The notes under the pieces are model-generated. The model did no database searches. It saw nothing but the letters and a program-made list of their open reading frames with translations, and was not told the origin of the DNA. This document shows, one piece after another, positions 8,748-17,552 of a stretch of 64,000 nt of DNA. Made by a program: the position numbers and the translations under genes. Source of the stretch: Candidatus Poribacteria bacterium (GTDB taxonomy: Bacteria; Poribacteria; WGA-4E; GCA-2687025); the NCBI GenBank assembly GCA_018644665.1, contig JABGQA010000114.1:62001-126000 (forward strand), read 5' to 3'. Position 1 is the first letter of the stretch. Every line of letters begins with the position of its first letter.

Positions 8748-10124
8748 ATGATCACTACACGTGACCGAGACGCGTTCCTCGTTTCTACGGTCATAAAGCT
8801 CATCAAACGGAACGCGGTTCCCAATCTCCGCAAGGTGATTGCGAAGACGCACGCCGCCGACATCGCGCGGTGGTTCCCGCACATGCGGACCGATGAGAAG
8901 ACGCTGCTGTTCAACCTAGTCGCCCAGGAAGAGCTTATGGGCGAAGTCCTTCGGGAGTTGAACACCGAGGACAGGTTGCTCTTCCTCGAGGCGTCGGAGC
9001 CCGCAGTCATTCGCAAGATCCTCAGGGGCATGGCCCCCGACGACGTGACCGACCTCATCGAGGAACTGCCCGACGAGCGGCAGGAGGAGTTCCTCGCTCT
9101 TGTCGAGGGCGAGGCGTCCGAGGACGTGCAGCAGTTGCTGCAGTACGAGGAAAAGACCGCCGGGGCGATCATGAACACGCAGTTCTTCTCGCTTCCCGAG
9201 GACATGACGGCGTCCGATGCGGTCGAACGCGTCCGCGAGATGGCGGACATCGAGATGGTGTTCTACGTCTACGTCGTCGATACGGAGATGCGGCTGGAAG
9301 GCGTCATTTCGCTGCGGCAGTTGGTGACGACGCGGCCCGACACACCTCTCAGCGACATCATGACCACGCGGCTGTACAAGGTGCATCTCTCGACGCTGCA
9401 GGAGGAAGTCGCCCGGGTGGCATCGCGCTACAACGTCCTCGCCGTCCCGGTCGTGGGGGACGAGGATGAACTGATGGGCATCGTCACGGTGGACGATGTG
9501 ATCGACGTCATCCGGGACGAGAACACCGAGGACATGCTCCGCATGGCCGGCACGGGCGATGTCGAGTTGGGCAGCCTGTCGGTGTGGCGGAACACGCGGG
9601 CCCGGGCGCCGTGGCTATTGGCGAGTTTCGTTGGAGGCACCGCCGCAGCGTATGTCATTGGGCAGTTCGAGGGCCAGCTCGAGCAATTCGCCGCGTTGAC
9701 GGCGTTCATCCCCATCATCATGGGCATGGGCGGGAACATCGGGACGCAGTCGTCGACGATCATCGTGCGTGGGCTCGCGACGGGAGAAGTCGACATCCAG
9801 GAGCGCTGGAAGGTGCTCCGCCGCGAGTTCGCGACGGGCGTCGTTCTGGGCACAATGTACGGCCTCCTACTGGGCGTTGTCGCGAAGGTGCGGGACTGGA
9901 CTACGGATCCTGCATCTCCGTACTTCATACGTCTCCCAATCGTCGTCACGTTGGCGATCGCGGGGAACATGATCCTTGCCGCGACGCTGGGGACGTTCAT
10001 CCCCATCGTGCTCAAACGCCTGCGGATCGATCCGGCGATCGCCACTGGACCGTTTGTGACGACGTCGATCGATGTTCTCGGTATAGTGTTTTACTTTATG
10101 TTGGCTCGCGTCATCCTGTTCTAG
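8748..10124 (+). CDS. mgtE: Magnesium transporter MgtE
   Basis: A 458-residue MgtE channel, the usual length for the family, which lets Mg2+ into the cell and is gated by cytosolic Mg2+. The order is typical. An N-terminal helical superfamily domain (about 20-140, with LRELNTEDRLLFLEASEP and DDVTDLIEELPDERQEE) precedes a tandem CBS pair (about 145-270, including AGAIMNTQFFSLPEDMTASD and YNVLAVPVVGDEDELMGIVT). Then come five membrane segments from about 290, with the pore signature FIPIIMGMGGNIGTQSSTII. It opens a closely spaced plus-strand cluster for phosphate transport and polyphosphate metabolism. Polyphosphate is stored and turned over as a Mg2+ salt, which makes the pairing sensible. The ATG at 8748 follows GAGCG. 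Confident identification. Confidence 0.95.
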   Translation: MITTRDRDAFLVSTVIKLIKRNAVPNLRKVIAKTHAADIARWFPHMRTDEKTLLFNLVAQEELMGEVLRELNTEDRLLFLEASEPAVIRKILRGMAPDDVTDLIEELPDERQEEFLALVEGEASEDVQQLLQYEEKTAGAIMNTQFFSLPEDMTASDAVERVREMADIEMVFYVYVVDTEMRLEGVISLRQLVTTRPDTPLSDIMTTRLYKVHLSTLQEEVARVASRYNVLAVPVVGDEDELMGIVTVDDVIDVIRDENTEDMLRMAGTGDVELGSLSVWRNTRARAPWLLASFVGGTAAAYVIGQFEGQLEQFAALTAFIPIIMGMGGNIGTQSSTIIVRGLATGEVDIQERWKVLRREFATGVVLGTMYGLLLGVVAKVRDWTTDPASPYFIRLPIVVTLAIAGNMILAATLGTFIPIVLKRLRIDPAIATGPFVTTSIDVLGIVFYFMLARVILF

Positions 10125-10174
10125 ACACGGTCAGGACAGGACACACCGTTCGGCGACACTAGGGAGGGACGACA

Positions 10175-10855
10175 ATGCGTGGGCGAACGATCTCCAAGCT
10201 GTTTTCCAAGTCCCCGTTTGGACCGACGCAGATGCACCTGAAGAAGGCGCTGGAATGCGCGATGGAGTTACGCCCTCTGTTCGAGGCGGCTCTCGCGTCC
10301 GATACCGAACGTCAGGAGGCCGTCACGGAGCGGATCGACGAACTCGAACACGAGACCGACCTGCTGAAGAACGAGATCCGCGACACGCTTCCTCGTTCCC
10401 TGTTCCTGCCGGTGGACCGGCGAGACCTACTCGAACTCATCCACATGCAGGATTCGATCGCCGACTCGACGCAGGAAGTGGCGGGGTTGCTAGCGCTGAA
10501 GCAACTGCAGCTTCCCGACGATCTGAAGCCATTGGTCATGGAACTGATCGAGGAGATCCTGGTCACGTGCGACATGGCGTCGGCGATCGGCTCGGAGATG
10601 GATGAGCTTGCGGAGACATCGTTCGGAGGGCCGGAGGCAGAACGGGTTCTCGCGATGATCAACCAATTGGACGACTACGAGACGAAGTCCGATGTCATCG
10701 GCGTGCAGCTCTCGAAGGCGCTGTTCGCACACGAGGATGAGATGAAGGCGACCGACGTGATGCTCTGGTACAACATCTTCTTCACGGCCGGTCAGGTAGC
10801 GAACTACGCGGAGCGGATGGGGAACCGTCTGCGTCTGCTGATCGCGCACGTGTAA
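10175..10855 (+). CDS. DUF47-family (PhoU-like) protein, Pit transporter partner
   Basis: A 226-residue all-helical protein of the DUF47 / TIGR00153 family, distantly related to PhoU and commonly encoded beside Pit phosphate transporters, whose activity it is thought to modulate. Family features include FGPTQMHLKKALECAMELRP at the N-terminus, repeated acidic helices (ITERIDELEHETDLLKNEIR-like, with VTERIDELEHETD visible), LFLPVDRRDLLELIHMQDSI, and a C-terminal MLWYNIFFTAGQVANYAERM. The ATG at 10175 is preceded by AGGGAGGGAC, a strong ribosome site. It sits 50 bp after mgtE and 50 bp before the Pit gene, so the three are very likely one transcript. The direct effect on transport here is inferred from the family. 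Confidence 0.88.
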   Translation: MRGRTISKLFSKSPFGPTQMHLKKALECAMELRPLFEAALASDTERQEAVTERIDELEHETDLLKNEIRDTLPRSLFLPVDRRDLLELIHMQDSIADSTQEVAGLLALKQLQLPDDLKPLVMELIEEILVTCDMASAIGSEMDELAETSFGGPEAERVLAMINQLDDYETKSDVIGVQLSKALFAHEDEMKATDVMLWYNIFFTAGQVANYAERMGNRLRLLIAHV

Positions 10856-10905
10856 GGTCGATCGCCTACGGTTGAACTCACTTTCGAGATCACTCGGAGC
10901 ACGAT

Positions 10906-12354
10906 ATGGGATTCGAGACGGTCCTGATATTGACGCTCGCGTCGGTCTTCGGGTTCTACATGGCGTGGAACATCGGAGCGAACGACGTCGCGAACGCGAT
11001 GGGGACGTCCGTCGGTTCGAAGGCGCTGACGCTGAAGCAGGCGATCCTAGTCGCAGCGGTGTTCGAATTCGCGGGCGCGTTCCTCGTCGGGTCGCACGTC
11101 ACGGACACGGTGCGGAAAGGCATGATCGACCTCAGTGTGTTCACGAGCATGGAAGACGGCGTGAACATCCTGATGTACGGCATGCTCGCGTCGCTGTTGG
11201 CGGCTGGGGCGTGGCTGCAGGTGGCGACGTACTTCGGGTGGCCCGTGTCGACGACGCACTCGATCGTGGGCGCGATCGTCGGCTTCGGGGTGGTCGCGGG
11301 CGGGGCGTCTGGCGTGGCGTGGGGGAAGATCGGCCAGATCGTGATGAGCTGGGTGGCTTCGCCCCTGCTCAGCGGTACGATCGGGTTCCTGGTGTTCTCC
11401 GGTATCCGGCGGACGATAATCAACGTGCCGGACCCCGTGAGGGCTACGAAGCGTTGGGCTCCCCTCTATGTGTTCCTAGTGTTCGCCATCCTCACGTTGG
11501 TGACCCTCTTCAAGGGTCTGAAGAACTTGAAGCTGGATCTCAGCCTTCCCGAGGCGCTTCTCGTGGCGAGCGCGGTCGGCGCGGTCGCGTCGGTGCTTGG
11601 GTCGGTTCTGATCCGCCGAGTGCGAGTGGGGGCGGTGTCTGATGACGGGCCGTCACTCGCGCCGATGGGTGGCGATCTGCGCGCGATGGTGAAGCACGTG
11701 CGTAAGATCCGCTCGATGGTCACCCCAGAGGTCCAGAAGGATGTGGAGGGAATCCAGGAAGACATCGACGGGCTGATGGAGAAGGTGCGCCAGAGCGAGG
11801 CCAGCATCAACACTCGCGAGGAGTACCGGTTCGTTGAGAAGGTGTTCGCGTATCTCCAGATCCTGAGCGCGTGCTTTGTCGCGTTTGCGCACGGGGCAAA
11901 CGACGTCGCGAACGCGATCGGCCCATTTGCCGCCGTCGTGGCGCTGGCCAGAGACGGGTCTGCGGCGTTGGAGGGGAAGACGGCCGTGCCGGTGTGGATA
12001 CTCCTCGTCGGTGGCGCAGGGATCGTCGTGGGTCTGTCGATGTGGGGTTGGCGCGTGATGGCGACCATCGGCCAGAAGATCACCGAGCTGACGCCGTCAC
12101 GTGGGTTCGCTGCGGAATTCGCCGCGGCTACCACGATCGTCATGGCGTCTCGTCTGGGGATTCCGATCTCAACGACACACACGCTCGTTGGGGCGGTGCT
12201 CGGGGTAGGGCTGGCGCGGGGGATGGAGAGCCTGAATCGCCGGGTAGTCCGTGATATCGTTGCCTCCTGGGTGGTGACGCTGCCTGCGGGCGCGGGTCTG
12301 TCGATCGTGTTCTTCTTCGTCATCAAGGGCGCATTCAGGGCGTTCGGGGGGTAG
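10906..12354 (+). CDS. pit: Low-affinity inorganic phosphate transporter (PiT family)
   Basis: A 482-residue integral membrane protein of the PiT family, which imports Pi with metal cations driven by protons or sodium. Both halves carry the duplicated family signature: YMAWNIGANDVANAMGTSVG near residue 22 and FVAFAHGANDVANAIGPFAA near residue 327. PVSTTHSIVGAIVGFG and IPISTTHTLVGAVLGVG are the paired second motifs. Around 10-12 membrane helices are split by a cytoplasmic loop (about residues 245-310) rich in charged residues. The neighbouring DUF47 protein is its usual partner. Start ATG at 10906, length typical. Confident. Confidence 0.94.
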   Translation: MGFETVLILTLASVFGFYMAWNIGANDVANAMGTSVGSKALTLKQAILVAAVFEFAGAFLVGSHVTDTVRKGMIDLSVFTSMEDGVNILMYGMLASLLAAGAWLQVATYFGWPVSTTHSIVGAIVGFGVVAGGASGVAWGKIGQIVMSWVASPLLSGTIGFLVFSGIRRTIINVPDPVRATKRWAPLYVFLVFAILTLVTLFKGLKNLKLDLSLPEALLVASAVGAVASVLGSVLIRRVRVGAVSDDGPSLAPMGGDLRAMVKHVRKIRSMVTPEVQKDVEGIQEDIDGLMEKVRQSEASINTREEYRFVEKVFAYLQILSACFVAFAHGANDVANAIGPFAAVVALARDGSAALEGKTAVPVWILLVGGAGIVVGLSMWGWRVMATIGQKITELTPSRGFAAEFAAATTIVMASRLGIPISTTHTLVGAVLGVGLARGMESLNRRVVRDIVASWVVTLPAGAGLSIVFFFVIKGAFRAFGG

Positions 12355-12405
12355 TCGCACGAGACGCGCTCAGGTGGGGCGATTGCGCGGAACCGAGGGT
12401 AGGGA

Positions 12406-12894
12406 GTGGCTTTGAAGAAGATCCTGGTGCCGGTGGACTTTTCCGACTGCTCGGTGGCCGCGCTGAAGGCCGCGATCAACATCGCGCGTTCGTTCGACGC
12501 GAAGATCCTGGCGCTGCACGTAATCCACGACCCCGCCGACGCGCCGGGATTCTACGCGTCGCAGAAGGCCGGGAAGAAGGTCTTCCGCAACATGGAAGAC
12601 TCGGCGACGCAGATGATGGAGGAGTTCGCGGGCAAGCGCCTCCGCAAGTACGAGAAGCACGAATGCTACGTGCGCCCCGGGATCCCCGCCACGCAGATCC
12701 TGCAGTTCGCGCAGAAGCAGAAGGTCGACATGATCGCCATGGGCACCCATGGACGTGGCGGCCTCGATCGCCTTATGCTGGGCAGCGTCGCGGATCGCGT
12801 GATCCGTAGCTCCGATTGCCCAGTGCTGATCGTCCGAGATGGGCAGAAGGCGGCGAAGGACCAGGACGGCGGGGATGCAGCGCAGGATGATTAG
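12406..12894 (+). CDS. Universal stress protein (UspA family)
   Basis: A 162-residue single-domain universal stress protein. The N-terminal strand KKILVPVDFSDCSVAALKAA and the C-terminal nucleotide motif GTHGRGGLDRLMLGSVADRV match the ATP-binding G-2x-G-9x-G-S/T subclass. The domain ends VLIVRDG, followed by a charged tail. It starts with GTG at 12406 behind AGGGTAGGGA. USPs next to ion transporters often regulate them in response to ATP or cyclic nucleotides, so a control role over the flanking phosphate carriers is a fair inference. Its 3' end overlaps the start of the Na/Pi cotransporter gene by about 20 bp, suggesting translational coupling. Confidence 0.9.
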   Translation: MALKKILVPVDFSDCSVAALKAAINIARSFDAKILALHVIHDPADAPGFYASQKAGKKVFRNMEDSATQMMEEFAGKRLRKYEKHECYVRPGIPATQILQFAQKQKVDMIAMGTHGRGGLDRLMLGSVADRVIRSSDCPVLIVRDGQKAAKDQDGGDAAQDD

Positions 12895-14680
12895 ATACAC
12901 CGGCTATGGCCACTTTCGGCGACGCCTTTCGCTGCTCGTGGGCGTTGGGTTGCTGAGCCTGGCGATCGTGGGGGCGTGCCTCGCGGCGGATGCGCCGTCG
13001 TCGGGGGGTTCGGGCGAACTCGAAGTCTTCACGATGCTCGTCGGCCTGCTCGGCGGGCTGTCGCTGTTCCTGTTCGGCATGGAGCAGATGGCAGGGGCGC
13101 TGAAGGCTGTCGCGGGCGAAGGGCTTCGGCAGATCCTCGCGAAGCTCACGGTGAACCGCTTTGCCGGGGCTGCGACCGGCGCCTTCGTGACGGCGGTCAT
13201 CCAGTCTTCGTCGGTGACTACAGTGCTGGTGGTGGGATTCATCACCGCCGAGGTGATGTCGCTGTCGCAGGCGGTTGGGGTGATCTTCGGCGCGAATGTC
13301 GGCACGACGATCACCGCGCAAATCATCGCGTTTAAGGTCACGAAGTACGCGCTGCTGCTCATCGCCATCGGCTTCGCGATGCTGTTTGTCGGGAAACGGG
13401 ACAAGACCCGGCATTACGGCGGGATGATCATGGGGCTGGGCCTCGTGTTCTTCGGCATGGGCGTCATGAGCGACGGGATGAAGCCGCTACGTTCCTTCCA
13501 GCCGTTCCTCGACCTCATGGGTCAGATGGAGAATCCCATCCTGGGAATCCTCATCTCTGCCGCGTTCACTGGGCTGGTGCAGAGTTCCTCCGCGACGACC
13601 GGGATCATCATCGTCATGGCGAGTCAGGGGTTCATCACGCTGCCGGCGGGCATCGCGCTGATCTTCGGGGCGAATGTCGGGACGTGCATTACCGCGTTGT
13701 TGGCGTCCATCGGGAAGCCGCGCGAGGCGGTTCGCGCGGGGATGGTGCACATCGCGTTCAACGTGCTTGGCGTGGCGTTGTGGGTCGCGTTCATCGACCC
13801 ACTGGCGGATCTGGTGATGTCGTTCTCGCCAGCGGCCGAAGGCCTGTCAGGCGCTGAGAAGCTTGCCGCCGACACGCCTCGGCAGATCGCGAACGCGCAC
13901 ACGATCTTCAACATCGCGAACACGCTGATCTTCCTGCCGTTCTCGACGCTCATCGCGAGGCTGGTCGAGTGGCTGGTGCCGGACAAGGCCACCGTTGCGG
14001 GGGCCGACGACGCGCCTGCGCTGGCCACGCAGTACCTCAACCCGGATCTGCTGGAGACGCCGGTATTGGCCATCGAGCAGGCGCGCAGAGAGATGTTGCG
14101 GACCGCGGAGATCGTGCGTGGCATGCTGGTGGACATCATGCCGGCGTTCGTCGCAAACGACCTGGCAGCTGCGCAGGATATCCTGCAGCGCGACAACCTG
14201 GTGGACTACCTGCAGAAGGAAACCGCAACGTACCTGACACGGGTGGGGCGGGCCGACCTGAGCCTGCAACTCTCCGAACGCACGATGCAACTGCTCAACG
14301 TCAACACGGAACTCGAACACATCGGGGACGTGGTCGAGAAGGATCTCGTCACGCTCCTGACCACCAAAGCGTCCGAGAACACCGACTTCTCGGATGAGGG
14401 CCGCGCGGAACTACTCGAGTACCACGAGCGGGTGATGGCGAGCTACGACAACGCCATTCAGGCGTTCGCGGGGGATGACGCGGCGTTGGCTCAGGCAGTG
14501 GCTACGAGCAAGCCCGAACTGGTGCAGTTGGAGCAGACGTTCCGACGCACCCACTTCGACCGCCTGGGTCGAGGGGTTCAGGAGTCCGTAGACAGCAGCC
14601 GCATTCACTTGGACCTCGTAGACTATCTACGGCGCATCAACTCGTATTCGGAGTCGATCGCCAGCACGGTGTTGAGCTAG
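12875..14680 (+). CDS. Na/Pi cotransporter with C-terminal PhoU-like domain
   Basis: A 601-residue NptA/YjbB-type sodium-phosphate cotransporter. Two Na_Pi_cotrans repeats each carry the QSSS motif: GAFVTAVIQSSSVTTVLVVG around residue 100 and AAFTGLVQSSSATTGIIIVM around residue 220. Each is followed by a FGANVGTxxTA stretch. The last 200 residues (from about 405) are a helical PhoU-like regulatory domain with regularly spaced acidic helices. The open frame begins at 12839, but the ATG at 12875 (or 12887) is more likely, giving a signal or first helix RLSLLVGVGLLSLAIVGACL. Proteins of this family move Pi in or out; in E. coli YjbB exports it. With Pit next door, the two could serve opposite directions, which is an inference. 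Confidence 0.9.
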   Translation: MQRRMIRYTGYGHFRRRLSLLVGVGLLSLAIVGACLAADAPSSGGSGELEVFTMLVGLLGGLSLFLFGMEQMAGALKAVAGEGLRQILAKLTVNRFAGAATGAFVTAVIQSSSVTTVLVVGFITAEVMSLSQAVGVIFGANVGTTITAQIIAFKVTKYALLLIAIGFAMLFVGKRDKTRHYGGMIMGLGLVFFGMGVMSDGMKPLRSFQPFLDLMGQMENPILGILISAAFTGLVQSSSATTGIIIVMASQGFITLPAGIALIFGANVGTCITALLASIGKPREAVRAGMVHIAFNVLGVALWVAFIDPLADLVMSFSPAAEGLSGAEKLAADTPRQIANAHTIFNIANTLIFLPFSTLIARLVEWLVPDKATVAGADDAPALATQYLNPDLLETPVLAIEQARREMLRTAEIVRGMLVDIMPAFVANDLAAAQDILQRDNLVDYLQKETATYLTRVGRADLSLQLSERTMQLLNVNTELEHIGDVVEKDLVTLLTTKASENTDFSDEGRAELLEYHERVMASYDNAIQAFAGDDAALAQAVATSKPELVQLEQTFRRTHFDRLGRGVQESVDSSRIHLDLVDYLRRINSYSESIASTVLS

Positions 14681-14709
14681 CCGCCCGACGGAACAGGATG
14701 GGAGGGACG

Positions 14710-15726
14710 ATGAGTCACAGCGACGAGAATCCCCGCGAGGAACAACAGCCCGAAATCAGCGAGGAAGCGAAGGACGACCTGCTGCTGGACGAGGAAGCGA
14801 TCGTGCTGGACCCCGTTGAGTCCGACACGGTGGTCGGGGCCGATGCGCCCGTGGTCTCCGTCTCTGCGTCCGGCCGTGACGCTGAGAGCCATCAGCACGA
14901 GCGCCGGGTGAAGCGGCGGCGGCGCAAGGATCTCGCGCCCGTTGCGCCCCCAGACGACCTCGCCGAGCCCTTGGGGAAGCTGAAGACCAAGGATTACCTC
15001 GAGCTTATCATGCCGCTCCACGTGGAGCTGCTGAAGTTCGAGAGCTGGGTGAAGGAAGAGGGCATGAAGATCGTGGCTCTCTTCGAGGGCCGCGACGCCG
15101 CGGGGAAGGGCGGCACGATCAAGCGGTTCGTGGAACACATGAACCCCCGCGGATGTCGCACGGTGGCGTTGCACATCCCCAGCGACCGCGAGAAGACGCA
15201 GTGGTACTTCCAGCGGTACGTGACGCACCTGCCGGCTGGGGGCGAGTTGGTGCTCTTCGACCGCAGTTGGTACAACCGCGCGATGGTCGAGCGCGTGATG
15301 GGCTTCTGCACGGGCAACGAGATGCGCGAGTTCCTGCGCTCCGTGCCGGAATTCGAGCGGATGCTCATTCGCTCCAATATCATCGTCCACAAGTACTACT
15401 TCTCCGTCAGCCGGGAGGAACAGGCGCGCAGGTTCGCCAGTCGTGAGAACGACCCTCTGAAGCAGTGGAAGCTGTCGCCCGTGGATCAGGCGAGCCGAAA
15501 CCTGTGGGACGACTACACGCGGGCGAAGGAGGACATGTTCTTCTACACGTCCACCGCCGACGCGCCGTGGACCATCGTGAAGTCCGACGACAAGAAGCGG
15601 GCGAGGATCAACGCGATCCGATCCCTGCTGAGTGAATACGACTACCCGGACAAGGATCCGAGGCTGCTGCGCGTGGATCGGCGCATCATCCGCACCGTTC
15701 AGGAAGAGCTGGGCGTCGAGGATTAA
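14710..15726 (+). CDS. ppk2: Polyphosphate kinase 2 (PPK2)
   Basis: A 338-residue PPK2-family kinase transferring phosphate between polyphosphate and nucleotides. The core is single-domain with Walker A FEGRDAAGKGGTIKRFVEHM, a lid region with WYFQRYVTHLPAGGE, and Walker B LVLFDRSWYNRAMVERVMGF. The C-terminal part includes KWKLSPVD-like LKQWKLSPVDQASRNLWDDY and TVKSDDKKRARIN-like residues typical of the family. An acidic, low-complexity N-terminal extension of about 80 residues (DEEAIVLDPVESDT) precedes the core. The ATG at 14710 follows GGGAGG. By architecture it resembles class I enzymes, which favour ADP, but the subclass needs a tree. It sits with phosphate transporters before and a polyphosphatase after. 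Confidence 0.94.
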   Translation: MSHSDENPREEQQPEISEEAKDDLLLDEEAIVLDPVESDTVVGADAPVVSVSASGRDAESHQHERRVKRRRRKDLAPVAPPDDLAEPLGKLKTKDYLELIMPLHVELLKFESWVKEEGMKIVALFEGRDAAGKGGTIKRFVEHMNPRGCRTVALHIPSDREKTQWYFQRYVTHLPAGGELVLFDRSWYNRAMVERVMGFCTGNEMREFLRSVPEFERMLIRSNIIVHKYYFSVSREEQARRFASRENDPLKQWKLSPVDQASRNLWDDYTRAKEDMFFYTSTADAPWTIVKSDDKKRARINAIRSLLSEYDYPDKDPRLLRVDRRIIRTVQEELGVED

Positions 15727-15738
15727 CTGGGGGCGTTC

Positions 15739-16734
15739 ATGGCCAAGGATCGGCCCGACCGACGCGCGGTAATCGATATCGGCACCAACACGGTGAACCT
15801 GCTCGTGTGCGACGTCGATGTCGACGCGGGCTCGTACACGGTCGTGGAGGACGTGTCGGAGGTGACGCGCCTGGGTGACGGCATGGAACGGGGCGGGCCC
15901 ATGCAGCAGGCCGCCATCGACCGGACGTGCGCGACGATCCGGCGGTACGTCGTGCGCGCGCGCCGGTTGGGGGCGGTCGAGACGGCAGGCGTGGGAACGA
16001 GCGTGCTCCGGGCCGCAGCGAACACGCCGACGTTCCTGGAACTCGTCCGAACCGGGTTCCAGCTCGATGTGGACGTGATTCCAAGCGCGGCCGAGGCGCG
16101 ACTATCGTATCTGTCGGTGCGGCTGGACGACGCGTTCCCAGGAGGTCGGTCGGACCACCTGATCGTGACGGACGTCGGCTCGGGGAGCACGGAGTTCGTA
16201 TTCGGCCGGTTCGTGCCGGGACAGCGACAGTTGGACACGTACCTCAGCGTGAATGTCGGTGGGGTGCGCCTGACGTCCCGGTTCCTCGCGAGTGATCCGC
16301 CTACGGACGCCGAGATGTCGGAACTCTCGGAGTGGCTCGACGAGACGCTGGCGACGCAGTTGGCGATTCCGAGCTTCGGCGAGTCGCTGCCGCTTGTGGT
16401 CGGGGTGGGCGGCACGATCGTGAACCTGGCCGCCGTGAAGGTCGGGAAGTCCCACGACGACCACGAGGCCCTGCACGGCCAGATACTCAGCGCCGACGAG
16501 ATCGAGGAGCAGATCCGGCTGTTTCGCGCCAGCGCCACGGGAGATCGGGCTCGTGTGCCAGGACTTGCCCCACGGCGCGCGGACATCATCGTGGCCGGGG
16601 CAGCGATCGTGCAGGCCATTCTGCGCCGCCTGGGCGTGGCGAACATCTACGTAAGCACGCGCGGCCTTAGGTACGGCGTCATGTACGACCGGTTCGTGGC
16701 GGAGGACGCCGATCGCGGGTCCGAAGCCTCGTAA
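15739..16734 (+). CDS. ppx: Exopolyphosphatase (Ppx/GppA family)
   Basis: A 331-residue Ppx/GppA phosphatase that removes terminal phosphates from polyphosphate (or hydrolyses pppGpp). The actin-fold ATPase landmarks are AVIDIGTNTVNLLVCDVDVD at the N-terminus, EARLSYLSV, LIVTDVGSGSTEFVFGRFVP (phosphate 2 motif) and VGVGGTIVNLAAVKVG. The length corresponds to the short two-domain form without the C-terminal HD extension. It begins 12 bp after the PPK2 stop. Polyphosphate synthesis and degradation are thus encoded side by side. Specificity between polyphosphate and pppGpp cannot be decided from sequence; the neighbourhood favours polyphosphate. Confidence 0.92.
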   Translation: MAKDRPDRRAVIDIGTNTVNLLVCDVDVDAGSYTVVEDVSEVTRLGDGMERGGPMQQAAIDRTCATIRRYVVRARRLGAVETAGVGTSVLRAAANTPTFLELVRTGFQLDVDVIPSAAEARLSYLSVRLDDAFPGGRSDHLIVTDVGSGSTEFVFGRFVPGQRQLDTYLSVNVGGVRLTSRFLASDPPTDAEMSELSEWLDETLATQLAIPSFGESLPLVVGVGGTIVNLAAVKVGKSHDDHEALHGQILSADEIEEQIRLFRASATGDRARVPGLAPRRADIIVAGAAIVQAILRRLGVANIYVSTRGLRYGVMYDRFVAEDADRGSEAS

Positions 16735-16840
16735 GCGCGGCCGGCCGATGCGACGCAGCCGGCACGGGAAGCTAATGCGAAGCGGGCCCGACGAAGTCGT
16801 GGTCCACACACGTCGTGATGCAGGCAGCGAGGGCGAACTG

Positions 16841-17509
16841 ATGGCACGTGAGGTCGAGGCCAAGTTCCAGGTCGCTTCAGAAGAACTCTTCGACGGTATC
16901 CGGTCCGCCGGGACGGTCGCAGGGTACCCGATGGAGTCGAGTGAGACGGTGCCCCAACGGGACACGTACTTCGACACCGACGATGCCACGCTGCTGCGTG
17001 CTGGCTGGTCGCTCCGTCTACGCGAGAAGGCAGGCGCGGTGCTGGTGACGTTCAAGGGGCCGTTCATCGACGAACACGCGCGGACAGAGTTCGAGGAGGC
17101 CATCACGGACGAGCAGGCGGAGGCGTTACGGGCCGGCAAGCTGTCGGATGTTGATACGCCCGCCGTCGTGGCTGCGCTGCGTCACGTGGAGTCAGGTCAC
17201 GTTCACGCGGTGCTGTGCGTGGACAACGTCCGGGAGGCGTGGTACATCGACGCGCCCTGCGGGGACGGCGAGGGATCGGACGGTCGGTTGGGACAGGTCA
17301 AGCTATGCTTCGATCGCGTCGCGTATACGACCGGAACCGACGCTGATGCTGTCTCGGCACGGGAATTCGAGCTTGAGATTGAGCTGCAAGACGGCGACGA
17401 GGCGCTGTTGCGGAAGATGGCGCAGTCGCTGGCGGCGGAATACGACCTGTCGCCTCAGTCGCAATCGAAGTACCAGCGTGGCATCGAGTTGTTGGGGGTG
17501 TTCGCGTAG
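16841..17509 (+). CDS. CYTH-domain protein (triphosphate tunnel enzyme family)
   Basis: A 222-residue single CYTH domain. The diagnostic ExExK motif is at the very N-terminus (REVEAKF, from MAREVEAKFQVA). Further tunnel-lining residues appear in RDTYFDTDDATLLRAGWSLR with LREK, LVTFKGPF, EFELEIELQDGDE and a C-terminal SKYQRGIELLG. CYTH proteins hydrolyse triphosphates such as tripolyphosphate, thiamine triphosphate or ATP inside an antiparallel barrel using Mg2+. I start it at the ATG at 16841 because that places the motif at residue 3, as in the family; an upstream ATG at 16748 would add 31 unconserved residues. Placement beside PPK2 and Ppx suggests an inorganic short-chain polyphosphate substrate. 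Confidence 0.88.
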   Translation: MAREVEAKFQVASEELFDGIRSAGTVAGYPMESSETVPQRDTYFDTDDATLLRAGWSLRLREKAGAVLVTFKGPFIDEHARTEFEEAITDEQAEALRAGKLSDVDTPAVVAALRHVESGHVHAVLCVDNVREAWYIDAPCGDGEGSDGRLGQVKLCFDRVAYTTGTDADAVSAREFELEIELQDGDEALLRKMAQSLAAEYDLSPQSQSKYQRGIELLGVFA

Positions 17510-17552
17510 CATCCGCTATGACGACGTTTGCCAAGAATGGAGGTGTTTGGAG